Positions 51,080-59,359 of a stretch of 64,000 nt of DNA are shown piece by piece. Below the pieces are notes generated by a model that was not told the origin of the DNA, did no database searches, and saw only the letters and a list, made by a program, of their open reading frames with translations. The first letter of the stretch is position 1. Every line of letters begins with the position of its first letter. The position numbers were made by a program, and so were the translations under genes. The DNA comes from Betaproteobacteria bacterium (lineage in GTDB: Bacteria > Pseudomonadota > Gammaproteobacteria > Burkholderiales > Rhodocyclaceae). The stretch lies in assembly GCA_016705475.1 (NCBI GenBank), contig JADIYD010000003.1:1-64000 (forward strand), read 5' to 3'.

Positions 51080-52849
51080 TCACCCAACCACCACCAACTC
51101 CCGAGTCGCCCTCGTCATCGCCACATACAACAATCGCGCCTCTTCATCCTTCCGCCCTTCATCCACCGCCTGGCTCGCCCCCGGTATCGCCACCAGCGGA
51201 AACTCCAGCCCCTTGCAGCTATGCATGGTCAGGAATTTCACGGTGTCTTCCTTCTCAGCGAAGGTGATGTCGTCCTGATAGGTCACCGGGATGCCGGCTT
51301 TTCTTAGTGTGGCGAGTACCGGTTTGCCGATGCCGTAGTCGCGGTAGATGACGGCCATGTCGCTCCATGGGGTGCCGGTTTTGTGGGCTTCCTTGAGGTG
51401 TTTGGCGATGTAGTCGGCTTCTTCCTGAATGCTGGGTAGCTTGATGAGCAGTGGTTTCGGGCCGTGGCGGCCGGCGCTGATGGGGGCGACTAGCGGTACG
51501 CCGTCTTCGTCCGAGGCGCTGGGTTTGAGCAGTTCGCGGGCGATGCCGCTGGCCAGTTCGAGGACTTCCTGTGTGTTGCGGTAGTTGATCTTGAGGATGG
51601 TGGTGCGGCCCTGGGCCTGGATGCCGAGGCTTTTGAAGCTGAATTTGTTGTGTCGTCCATTGCCGTAGATGGATTGGGCGTCGTCGTAGAGGACGAGCAG
51701 CGAATTGGTGTTCGGGTTGACCATCTGGGCGACGAGCTTGAGCCATTCGGGCTGGAAGTCGTGGCCTTCGTCGATGAGCACGGCGTCGTACTGGCCGGCC
51801 GGGATGATGTTGGCGTCGACGGCGTGGATGATGCGGTCGACCAGTTCGCCGGCGTAGGCGTCGCTGTCCTTGCCGTTTTCCGGCAGGCCGGCGTTGTAGG
51901 CGACGAGTTGGGCGCGGCACCATTGGTGGAAGGTGTGGACGTGCACCTTGTCGGCCAGCCCCTTGGCGGCCATGGTGCGGCTCAGGCGCTTGGCCAGGGT
52001 GCGGTTGTAGCAGAGGATGAGGATAGGCCGGGCGCAGACTTTGGCGAGGTGTTCGGCGCGGTAGCCGAGGATCAGCGTCTTGCCGCTGCCGGCGACGCCG
52101 TGGATGACGCGGTGGCCTTCGCCGAGGCTGCGGGCGAGTTGTTCCTGCTGCAGGTCCATGACGCGGACGATGTCGGGGATTTCCGGTTCCTGATCATCGA
52201 ACAGGCCGTTTTGTGTTGGCGCGGCGATGCGGATTTCGGGGAAGAGGTGCCAGCGGATGCGGTCGATCTGGGGCAGGGCGAGCGGCACGCTGCGGGAAAA
52301 CGGCAGCATGCCCCACAGCCGTTCCTGGAAGGCTTCGGCATCGACGCTTTCGGTCATTTCGTCCTGACAGATGACGCGGTGGGCTTCGATGACTTCGCCG
52401 AGGTTGGTGCTGTCGAATTGCTTGCGGCTGATGTTGGCAAGCACGACGCCGTAGCTCCACGGGAAGAGCAGCGTGCCCTGCATGCGCCCGCTGTTGATGG
52501 TGAGTTGCGGGTCGCGTTGCAGCAGGTTGCTGACTTCGTGGGCGTATTGCCGGGCTTGTTCGAGCGGGTTGGCGACGCGCTTGAGGCCGTTGGGGGTCAG
52601 GATGCTGGCGCTCTGGCGGTCGATGTCGCGGATGGTGTCGAGCTTCCAGTCCTTGACCTCCAGCACCAGCAGGCCACGGCGCGGGTTGAAGACGACGAAG
52701 TCGGGATGCACGTTGCGCGGGCCGAGCGGTACGTCGTACCAGAGCAGCCAGTCGTCTTCGAGCTTTTGTTCGAGGCGGTATGCCAGGCGCCGCTCGCCGC
52801 CTGTCATGTTCGACACGCAGGTGCCGATTGCCGGTATCAGCGCAGCCAA
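51080..52849 (-). CDS. NERD-domain SF1 (UvrD-like) DNA helicase
   Basis: A 589-residue protein: an N-terminal NERD nuclease-related domain (about 15-130; PDFVVFNPRRGLLVLEVKDWKL), then a UvrD/Rep-like helicase with Walker A GVAGSGKT, Walker B LIDEGHDF, INYRNTQEV, FLTMHSCKGLEFP and YVAMTRATRE. The NERD domain keeps the D-x(n)-E-V-K nuclease-like motif. GC-rich codon use differs from its AT-rich neighbours. Such helicases appear alone or in phage-defence islands; here it could be the core gene of a three-gene defence operon, or an unrelated resident gene. Confidence 0.85.
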   Translation of the reverse strand: MAALIPAIGTCVSNMTGGERRLAYRLEQKLEDDWLLWYDVPLGPRNVHPDFVVFNPRRGLLVLEVKDWKLDTIRDIDRQSASILTPNGLKRVANPLEQARQYAHEVSNLLQRDPQLTINSGRMQGTLLFPWSYGVVLANISRKQFDSTNLGEVIEAHRVICQDEMTESVDAEAFQERLWGMLPFSRSVPLALPQIDRIRWHLFPEIRIAAPTQNGLFDDQEPEIPDIVRVMDLQQEQLARSLGEGHRVIHGVAGSGKTLILGYRAEHLAKVCARPILILCYNRTLAKRLSRTMAAKGLADKVHVHTFHQWCRAQLVAYNAGLPENGKDSDAYAGELVDRIIHAVDANIIPAGQYDAVLIDEGHDFQPEWLKLVAQMVNPNTNSLLVLYDDAQSIYGNGRHNKFSFKSLGIQAQGRTTILKINYRNTQEVLELASGIARELLKPSASDEDGVPLVAPISAGRHGPKPLLIKLPSIQEEADYIAKHLKEAHKTGTPWSDMAVIYRDYGIGKPVLATLRKAGIPVTYQDDITFAEKEDTVKFLTMHSCKGLEFPLVAIPGASQAVDEGRKDEEARLLYVAMTRATRELVVVG

Positions 52850-53001
52850 GGCCTCTCCCTATGCTTTTGTATTTGGCTGATTATGCCATTCAAAAGCGGT
52901 GGAGAGCATTGCTAAATGGGTATTCGCGGCTTATCAAATGGATAAAGCCTGCGGCCGGACCGTTGCGATCAGGCCGACCGGCCACCATGCCGCCAGCCTG
53001 G

Positions 53002-53040
53002 CTTTTCATTTTTGGCCGATTTTTCCGGTTGACCGTAGCA
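53002..53040 (+). repeat. Dispersed repeat copy, upstream of the helicase gene
   Basis: CTTTTCATTTTTGGCCGA, TTTTTCCGGTTGACCGTAG. Confidence 0.85.
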
Positions 53041-53078
53041 TTGGTTGGAAAGCCAGCTTAGGTTGGCGATACCTTGCT

Positions 53079-53117
53079 GGCGGGGATTCTTGGCCTCAAA
53101 CCTGCTGAATCCCCGCC
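53079..53117. terminator. Long hairpin downstream of exbD
   Basis: GGCGGGGATTC (53079-53089) and GAATCCCCGCC (53107-53117) form an 11-base perfect stem with a 17-base loop. There is no T-run on either side, so it may act as a transcript-end or stability element rather than a classic terminator. Confidence 0.4.
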
Positions 53118-53162
53118 TGCGCGATATGAGGGATGCGATGGCGAGGAATCAACGGAGTCTCC

Positions 53163-53588
53163 CTAAATTGGCGCAGCACCGGGCTGGGTGACGAAGCCGA
53201 TCTTGGTCAGCCCTGCCCGACGGGCTGCGCTCATCGTTTCGGCCACCGTTTCGTAGCGCGTCGCGCGGTCGGCGCGCAGGTGCATTTCGACCTTGGCGTC
53301 CTGCGCGACAGCGTCGCGGAAGCGGCTTTCGAGCGTGCTGCGGTCGACGGCTTCGGAAGCCACAAAAACGTGGTTGTCGGCGTCGATGCTGACTTGCAGC
53401 GTCAGCGGCTTTTCAGGCGTCGGCGTACTCGAGGCGCGCGGCAGGTCGACCGGCACCTGATGCGTCATGAGCGGCGCCGTGATGATGAAAATGATCAACA
53501 AAACCAGCATCACATCGACCAGCGGCGTCATGTTGATTTCCGCCGTCGGCATCGGGTGGTTCTGCGCGTTGAAGCTGCCCATGGCCAT
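53163..53588 (-). CDS. exbD: ExbD biopolymer transport protein
   Basis: A 141-residue subunit of the TonB-ExbB-ExbD motor. It has one TM helix with the essential Asp (EINMTPLVDVMLVLLIIFIITAPL) and a periplasmic domain (VPVDLPRASSTPTP..., VEMHLRADRATRYETVAETMSAARRAGLTKIGFVT). Start 53588 (MAMGSF) lies after GGGAGATATGAC. It converts proton flow through ExbB/ExbD into TonB movement. It is the last gene of the hemP-tonB-exbB-exbD operon. Confidence 0.92.
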   Translation of the reverse strand: MAMGSFNAQNHPMPTAEINMTPLVDVMLVLLIIFIITAPLMTHQVPVDLPRASSTPTPEKPLTLQVSIDADNHVFVASEAVDRSTLESRFRDAVAQDAKVEMHLRADRATRYETVAETMSAARRAGLTKIGFVTQPGAAPI

Positions 53589-53672
53589 GTCATATCTCCC
53601 GCTGGGCCGCCCCAAGGGGGGCATGCGCCCCCTCGGGGGGCAACGAACGAAGTGAGTGAAGGGGAGCCGTCA

Positions 53673-54407
53673 TCATGCCGCCTCCGTCGCGACGCGGGCG
53701 CGCATCGGGTGAATCTGCGCGCTGTTGGCGACAAACGGCTTGCCGACGGTGAAGAAGGCGTGCAGGTCGTGGGCGAAGGCATCGAGGTCAGCCAGAATCA
53801 CGCGGTTGCTGCGGGTGAAGGCGTTGTAGGCGAAAACGGCGGGCAGCGCGACGGCGAGGCCGGCGGCGGTCATGATCAGCGCCTCGCCGACCGGGCCGGC
53901 GACCTTTTCGAGCGCCGCCTGACCCGACAGGCCGATGGCGACCAGCGCGTGGTAAATCCCCCAGACCGTGCCGAGCAGGCCGACAAAAGGCGCCGTGGCG
54001 CCGGTCGTGGCGAGCACGGTCAGGCCGTTTTCCATACTGGCTTGCGCTGTGGAGAGTTGCTGGCGCAGGGCGCGTTCCATCTGTTCGGCCGGGTCGAAGC
54101 GCGAGGCGAGGCGGCCGGTGGCAGCTTCGCAATCGTTGTTGCAGCAGTTGGCCTGGGTTGCGAGTTGGGCGTACGGGCTGTTGTCATCGGCCTGACGCAG
54201 GATGGCAATGCCTTCAGCGACACTGGTGGCCGACCAGAAGGCGCCGAGCGCCTTGGCGGCCCGGCGCATGGACCACCAATCGACGGCCTTGGCCAGGATC
54301 AGGTACCAGCTGATGATGGACATGATGGCGAGAATGATCGCCACAGCGTGCGAGATGGCATCGCCGCTGGCCCACAGGTGAGCGAAACCGAAAGCGTTTT
54401 CCTGCAT
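53673..54407 (-). CDS. exbB: ExbB biopolymer transport protein
   Basis: Inner-membrane proton channel subunit of 244 residues with three TM helices: AVAIILAIMSIISWYLILAKAV, and two in the conserved MotA/TolQ/ExbB domain (LATTGATAPFVGLLGTVWGIYHALVAIG, VGEALIMTAAGLAVALPAVFAYNAF). It starts at 54407, one base after the tonB stop. The 84 bases to exbD hold a G/C-rich CCCCAAGGGGGGCATG stretch common in spacer DNA of this group. Confidence 0.92.
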   Translation of the reverse strand: MQENAFGFAHLWASGDAISHAVAIILAIMSIISWYLILAKAVDWWSMRRAAKALGAFWSATSVAEGIAILRQADDNSPYAQLATQANCCNNDCEAATGRLASRFDPAEQMERALRQQLSTAQASMENGLTVLATTGATAPFVGLLGTVWGIYHALVAIGLSGQAALEKVAGPVGEALIMTAAGLAVALPAVFAYNAFTRSNRVILADLDAFAHDLHAFFTVGKPFVANSAQIHPMRARVATEAA

Positions 54408-54408
54408 G

Positions 54409-55050
54409 TTATTGCTCCAATTTGAAAATGATGGGGACCAGTACCCAGCTCTGGACAGCGGTATCGCCACGCTTGGCCGGGATGAATTTCCAGTTGCGAA
54501 CCGTTTTCTGAGCGGCCTCGTCGAGCCGCTGGCTGCCCGATGACGCCTTGATCTCGACGTTATCGGCAGAACCCTGGGCATTGATCGAAACGCGCAGCAC
54601 CACCTTGCCTTCCTCTCCCATGCGGCGGGAGAGCGGCGGGTAGGCGGGGGCCGGGTTCTTCAGGTAATCGGCATCGAAACGGGCGAGGCTGACCGGTTCG
54701 GCCGGTGGCGCTACAGGTGCCGGCTTGGCTTCGACCGGCGCGGCAACCACGGCGGCAGGCGCCGGGACGTTGCTTTGGGTCGCTTCGACGACCGGTGCTG
54801 CAGCCTTCGGCGCCGGCGTCTGCGGCGTCTTGACCGGTGCCGGTTTGGTCATCGGCAAGGGCTTGGCCACCGGTTCTTTCTTGATTTCCTGCGTTTCGAG
54901 CAGATCAACGACGAGTGGAATTTCCATGATCTGCGGCACCACCGTCTTGGCCGCCAGGATGAGCAGGAAAACACCGACATGCAGGCCGATGACGACGGTG
55001 AGCAGGCCACTGCGCTGGAAGGGTGATGGGCGGGATAGGGCGTAACTCAT
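54409..55050 (-). CDS. tonB: TonB energy transducer
   Basis: A 213-residue TonB. N-terminal TM helix (LLTVVIGLHVGVFLLILAA), Pro/Lys-rich periplasmic spacer (KKEPVAKPLPMTKPAPVKTPQTPAP in the gene, about 55-120) and C-terminal domain (YPPLSRRMGEEGKVVLRVSINAQG, residues 140-212). It starts 97 bases downstream of hemP and is followed directly by exbB. It probably serves the siderophore receptor encoded divergently, and differs from the TonB of the quinoprotein operon. Confidence 0.92.
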   Translation of the reverse strand: MSYALSRPSPFQRSGLLTVVIGLHVGVFLLILAAKTVVPQIMEIPLVVDLLETQEIKKEPVAKPLPMTKPAPVKTPQTPAPKAAAPVVEATQSNVPAPAAVVAAPVEAKPAPVAPPAEPVSLARFDADYLKNPAPAYPPLSRRMGEEGKVVLRVSINAQGSADNVEIKASSGSQRLDEAAQKTVRNWKFIPAKRGDTAVQSWVLVPIIFKLEQ

Positions 55051-55147
55051 GGTTTTTCCGGGGTTGTCGGCAGTCGCTCGGAAAAAACCCTTGGCTCGCT
55101 GGCTTGCGCTGGCTGGCTACGGGAACGAGAGGTCCAACGGAGAGCGG

Positions 55148-55324
55148 TTATTTGGTCAGGATCAGCTTGTTTTCACGGGTGACGCGCAGCAGGTAACGCT
55201 GCCCGGCGTGTTCGATCTCGACAGTCGTGGCCCCGCCGAAGATCTTTTCGCTGGCGATCCGTGGTCGGGTTTCGGTTGGTTCGGCGAGCGGGAAGCGCTC
55301 GGAATTGGGCTGTTGCGAGTTCAT
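55148..55324 (-). CDS. hemP: Hemin uptake protein HemP
   Basis: A 58-residue HemP. The C-terminal half carries the family core (ASEKIFGGATTVEIEHAGQRYLLRVTRENKLILTK). Start 55324 (MNSQQPN) is chosen over 55342. HemP is a small iron-starvation regulator or accessory protein for heme and siderophore uptake; in Burkholderia it is needed for expression of iron-uptake genes. It is the first gene of the tonB-exbBD operon, preceded by Fur-like boxes. Confidence 0.88.
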   Translation of the reverse strand: MNSQQPNSERFPLAEPTETRPRIASEKIFGGATTVEIEHAGQRYLLRVTRENKLILTK

Positions 55325-55368
55325 GGTCAGTACCTGTTGCAAACAAGAATTGCTCGCATCTTCGTGGA

Positions 55369-55450
55369 AATGAGAATGGTTGTCAAATGCCGTTGCGAAT
55401 CATTCGCAATTATCTTGATGAATATTTACAAATGAGATACATTCTCATCA
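55369..55450. promoter_or_regulatory. Fur-like boxes between hemP and the siderophore receptor
   Basis: Two or three palindromic AT-rich sites: AAATGAGAATGGTTGTC (55368-55384), GCGAATCATTCGCAATTATC (55395-55414) and AATGAGATACATTCTCATC (55431-55449). Between a divergent hemP operon and an iron receptor they are good Fur-box candidates. The 55325-55639 gap holds no gene. Confidence 0.65.
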
Positions 55451-55639
55451 ACATCGATCGACTAGCCAGCCGCGTCTCTGCCCGCCAGGTCTTGAAGTGA
55501 GTTCCAGGGGGCGTCCGGGGGGTTGTCGGACTGCTTTGTCCGCGATCAGCGCGCGCGACTATTTCCTCTCGAACATTTTTTGTTCGGCAAGCCAGCATCC
55601 ATGCCAGCCAGCCATTTCTGACTCGACAGAGGATTGCTA

Positions 55640-57949
55640 GTGAAAAAGAACGATTCGAAATTCAGGGTGCGAGCGGTTTCGCCGGCACCGTATCGTGGCG
55701 GGCGAAAAGCCGGCCTGTTGCCGCTGGGGGCGGTTGTCGTTGCGGGCTTGTTTGGCGCGGTGGATGCATCCGCTGCCGAGGAACAGACGCTGGCGCCGGT
55801 CACCGTCAAGGCGACGGCCGAGCAGCAGGACGGCTACCGGGCCACCAAGACACGCGTCGGCAAGGTGGTTCAGGATCCGCACGATGTGCCGCAGGCGATC
55901 ACCACGGTGACCAAGGCTTTGATGGAGGAGCAGGAAGCGAATTCGCTGCGCGAGGCGCTGCGCAACGTCTCCGGCCTGACCTTCAATGCTGCCGAGGGCG
56001 GCCGCTCGGGCGACAACATGATGCTGCGCGGTTTTTACACCTTTGGCGACATGTACCTCGACGGTATTCGCGACACGGCGCAGTACAACCGCGAGGTGTT
56101 CAATCTGGAGCAGGTGGACGTGCTGCGCGGCTCGGCAGCGATGCTGTTTGGTCGCGGCCAGGCCGGCGGTGTGATCAATCAGGTGAGCAAGACGCCGATG
56201 CTGTACGGGATCAACAAGGCCGGCGTCGGTATCGGCACCAACGGCTTTCAGGAAGTGAAGGCCGACATCAATCAGCGCATCGGCGAGTCAACGGCCGTTC
56301 GCGTGAACGTGATGAACCGGGACGAGGGCAGCGCCCGTTCCAATCCCTATACGGGCACCGAGCCGGAAATTCACCGCTCTGGCGTTGCGCCGAGCATTTC
56401 CTTCGGCCTTGGCACGCCGCATGAGGTCACGCTGAGCCACCTCTGGGTCAAGACGCGTGACAACGCCGACTATGGCATTCCCTTCGTCAATCGCCGCCCC
56501 AACGAGGCGATGGCCAAGGCCGGTAATTACTACGGTGTCGATGCGGGTTTCGACAACAGTGACACCAACGTCACGACGGCGAGCTATCTCTACACGATTG
56601 CCCCGGACACACAATGGCGGACCGTGCTGCGCAAGGCCAATTACAAGCGCTCGTATTGGGCGGTGGCCGGGCAGGGCACCCTGACGGCGGCCAGCACGTC
56701 GGGCCAGGCCAAGACGCGTGAATTCGAGACCGACAACTATGTTTTGCAGAGTGACTTCAACACAGCATTCTCTCTGCTCGGCATGCGCCACGAGGTAGTG
56801 ACCGGTGCCGAATATCTGCGGGAGGAATCGATTCGCTGGGCGCTGCGCAATCTGGGTACGACAACCAGCCCGATGTATGTTCCGGGTAACTTTACGGGCA
56901 CGGCGACGACCTATTCCGGCGATACCTACAGCGCCTACGTTCAGGATACGGTCGAATTCATCCGCAACTGGAAGGCGACGATGGGCGTTCGCCGCGACGA
57001 AATGCGTGCCAAGTACTCCAGCGTCAATTCCCCCAGCCTGAACTTCGGCCAGTCGAGCTATCGCGCAGGCCTGTCGTGGCAGCCGGATGTCGCTTCGCAT
57101 TACTACCTGAGCTGGAGCGATTCCTTTAGCCCGACGGCCGATCTCTACCAGTTGTCCGGTGGCGAGTTGCCGCCGGAACGTAGCCGGGTGTCCGAGCTGG
57201 GTGGCAAGTGGCTGTTCATGGATGGCGACCTGACTTTCCGCACGGCAATCTACACGGCCAGCAAGGATTGGGAGCGCAACACCGACCTCGAGTCGACGGC
57301 GGCACTGCTCTCCAAAAAGCGGCGGACCAACGGTATCGAATTCGAACTGGCGGGACGCATTACGTCGAATTGGGAAGTATTCGGCGGCATCGCGCTCATG
57401 GCGGCCCGCGTCAACGACCAATATGACGGCACGGCGACCGGCCAGACCTTTGCGCAGGCAACGGCCAACGGTACCGCCAACGGCGGCTTGGGTTATGCGG
57501 CGGGCGAGGCGGCCGATGCGAATCAGGCGGTGTATGTAGGACGCTCGCAGCAGGTTTCAGAAGGCCATCGCGCACGCAATACGCCAGCCTTCACGGCCAA
57601 TCTATGGACGACCTACCGTTTTGCCGAAAACTGGAAAGCCGGCCTCGGCTTCGAAGCCAAGAGCAGCCGTTCGGCCTACGGTGTCGGAACCTGCGGCGCA
57701 GCGACCCAGAATGCGACGACCCTTCTGTGGTCGTACAGCAACTGTTCGACGACCTTCACGCCGAACTCGGTGCCGGGTTATGTCCGCTGGGATGCGATGC
57801 TGACCTACGACCAGCCGAGCTACACCATCAAGCTCAACGTCCAGAACCTGTTCGACCGGGTCTATTACGACGCGCTCTACGACAACGGCGGCTTCACTGT
57901 TCCGGGCCAGGCGCGCCGGTTCATCCTGAGTGGCGAATACAAGTTCTAA
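55640..57949 (+). CDS. TonB-dependent siderophore receptor, Fiu/catecholate type
   Basis: Outer-membrane receptor of 769 residues. The signal peptide is long (RKAGLLPLGAVVVAGLFGAVDASA); the plug shows TVTVKATAEQQDGYR-like and DVPQAITTVTKALMEEQEANSLREALRNVSGLTFNA, and the barrel ends in EYKF. GTG at 55640 is preferred to TTG 55634 because ACAGAGGATTGCTA places a ribosome site better. The NVSGLTFNAAEGGRSGDNMMLRGF pattern is typical of catecholate receptors. Fur-like boxes upstream imply iron regulation. Confidence 0.9.
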   Translation: MKKNDSKFRVRAVSPAPYRGGRKAGLLPLGAVVVAGLFGAVDASAAEEQTLAPVTVKATAEQQDGYRATKTRVGKVVQDPHDVPQAITTVTKALMEEQEANSLREALRNVSGLTFNAAEGGRSGDNMMLRGFYTFGDMYLDGIRDTAQYNREVFNLEQVDVLRGSAAMLFGRGQAGGVINQVSKTPMLYGINKAGVGIGTNGFQEVKADINQRIGESTAVRVNVMNRDEGSARSNPYTGTEPEIHRSGVAPSISFGLGTPHEVTLSHLWVKTRDNADYGIPFVNRRPNEAMAKAGNYYGVDAGFDNSDTNVTTASYLYTIAPDTQWRTVLRKANYKRSYWAVAGQGTLTAASTSGQAKTREFETDNYVLQSDFNTAFSLLGMRHEVVTGAEYLREESIRWALRNLGTTTSPMYVPGNFTGTATTYSGDTYSAYVQDTVEFIRNWKATMGVRRDEMRAKYSSVNSPSLNFGQSSYRAGLSWQPDVASHYYLSWSDSFSPTADLYQLSGGELPPERSRVSELGGKWLFMDGDLTFRTAIYTASKDWERNTDLESTAALLSKKRRTNGIEFELAGRITSNWEVFGGIALMAARVNDQYDGTATGQTFAQATANGTANGGLGYAAGEAADANQAVYVGRSQQVSEGHRARNTPAFTANLWTTYRFAENWKAGLGFEAKSSRSAYGVGTCGAATQNATTLLWSYSNCSTTFTPNSVPGYVRWDAMLTYDQPSYTIKLNVQNLFDRVYYDALYDNGGFTVPGQARRFILSGEYKF

Positions 57950-57964
57950 ATCTGTTGGCAGTGC

Positions 57965-57990
57965 GCCCCGTCTGCGGACGGGGCTTTTTT
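57965..57990 (+). terminator. Rho-independent terminator of the siderophore receptor
   Basis: Stem GCCCCGTC/GACGGGGC (57965-57972, 57977-57984) then TTTTTT. Confidence 0.88.
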
Positions 57991-58003
57991 CGAACCGGCC
58001 GGG

Positions 58004-58040
58004 GTTTGGTTTTTGGCCAAAATTTCCGGTCGACCGCAGC
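58004..58040 (+). repeat. Dispersed repeat copy before the DUF1513 gene
   Basis: GTTTGGTTTTTGGCCAAAAT, TTCCGGTCGACCGCAGC. Ends 16 bases before the start codon. Confidence 0.85.
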
Positions 58041-58055
58041 AATGATGGAAAAACC

Positions 58056-59192
58056 ATGAAAACGACACGACGCGAGTTTCTCAAGATGGCTGGCGCGCTG
58101 GCCGCCCTGCCGCCGGCCGGTTTCGCCTGGGCCGGGCAGATGCCGCAAGGTGCCTCGCTGGCGGCTGCCTGGCGCGGCCCGAATGCTGGCGACACCTATT
58201 TTGCCGGGGTGCTCTCTGCCGACTGGGAAGGCAAGAAAATTACCATCAGCCGCGCCGCTGCCTTGCCAACCCGTCCGCACGGCCTGACGCCGGAAGCGGA
58301 TGGCAGCCTGCTGGTGACGGGCGTTCGGCCGGGGGCTTGGCTCATGCGCATCGACCGCGACGGCAAGGTGGCGCAGCAGGTCGATCTGGCCGGTGAGTCT
58401 TCCGACGCCCGCCTGAATGGCCATGTCGTCGTCAGCCCGCGGGGCGACGTGATCTACACCACTGAAACCGACATGAAGACGGGGCGCGGCCTGATTGGGG
58501 TGCGCGACCGCCAGAGTCTCAAGAAACTCGCCGAATGGCAAAGTCATGGCCTGGAGCCGCACCAGCTGCTGGTTGACGCTGCCGGTCATCTGATGATCGC
58601 CAACGGCGGGATACCGCGCACGGCAGCCGACAAGAAGTTCGACCTGCACCGCATGGATGCCTCGCTCGTTCGCCTTGACGGTCAGAGTGGCCGTCTGCTG
58701 CGCCAATGGACGTTGGACGACCGTCGTCTGAGCCTGCGCCACCTGGCCTGGAGCCACTGGGCGAAAGGCGACAAGACTTTCCTCGGCGTGGCCATGCAGG
58801 CCGAACACGACGACCCGGCGGCCCGCGCCGCAGCGCCCATCCTCGCCGTGCTCGATGGCGACGAGCTGAAACTGCCCGCTCGGGCCGGCGATGGCGCCGG
58901 TTACGCCGGTGATATCGCGCCCGCCTACAACGGCGGCTTTGCCCTGTCGAGCAATCAGGTCGGGCTGGCCCAGTTGTGGCATCCGGCCATGCCGGAAAAG
59001 CTGACGCGCATCGTCGAACTGCAGGAAGCCTACGCGCTGACTGGCTGGGAAGGCCCGAACCCCGGCGGCGGCGTACTGGTGTCGACCGCGCTGGGTCTGG
59101 TCCGCTGGCACCCGAGCGCCAAACCGGCGCTCTTGCCCTGGCCGGAAAAAATGGCGGTGGACAATCACTGGGTACTGCTTGACGAAGCCTGA
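58056..59192 (+). CDS. DUF1513 family Tat-exported protein
   Basis: A 378-residue protein with a twin-arginine signal (TTRREFLKMAG, residues 3-13) and a beta-propeller-like body (RPHGLTPEADGSLLVTGV, SDARLNGHVVVSPRGDVIYTTETD, VDAAGHLMIANGGI). DUF1513 proteins usually sit in iron-responsive gene clusters next to receptor and peroxidase-like genes; the exact role is unknown. Start 58056 follows AATGATGGAAAAACC. A dispersed-repeat copy ends 16 bases before the start. The neighbour upstream is the iron receptor, separated by a terminator. Confidence 0.85.
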   Translation: MKTTRREFLKMAGALAALPPAGFAWAGQMPQGASLAAAWRGPNAGDTYFAGVLSADWEGKKITISRAAALPTRPHGLTPEADGSLLVTGVRPGAWLMRIDRDGKVAQQVDLAGESSDARLNGHVVVSPRGDVIYTTETDMKTGRGLIGVRDRQSLKKLAEWQSHGLEPHQLLVDAAGHLMIANGGIPRTAADKKFDLHRMDASLVRLDGQSGRLLRQWTLDDRRLSLRHLAWSHWAKGDKTFLGVAMQAEHDDPAARAAAPILAVLDGDELKLPARAGDGAGYAGDIAPAYNGGFALSSNQVGLAQLWHPAMPEKLTRIVELQEAYALTGWEGPNPGGGVLVSTALGLVRWHPSAKPALLPWPEKMAVDNHWVLLDEA

Positions 59193-59359
59193 GCCTGGAT
59201 TAGGGCGGCGATTTAGGTGATTTACACATGCACAGAATACTCAAGAATGCGCGCAAATCAATTTAATGTGCAGATGGCATTCGTGAAGTTCACTGCTGGC
59301 ATAATTTAATAGTGCAAATGCTTGTGTTGTCCGTACCGCCTGAACCCCCTGGATTCCAG

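Larger units (their letters stand above)
52850..53162. other. Intergenic region between the helicase and exbD
   Basis: 313 bases with no gene. It contains a dispersed-repeat copy (53002-53040) and a strong hairpin (53079-53117). Confidence 0.4.
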
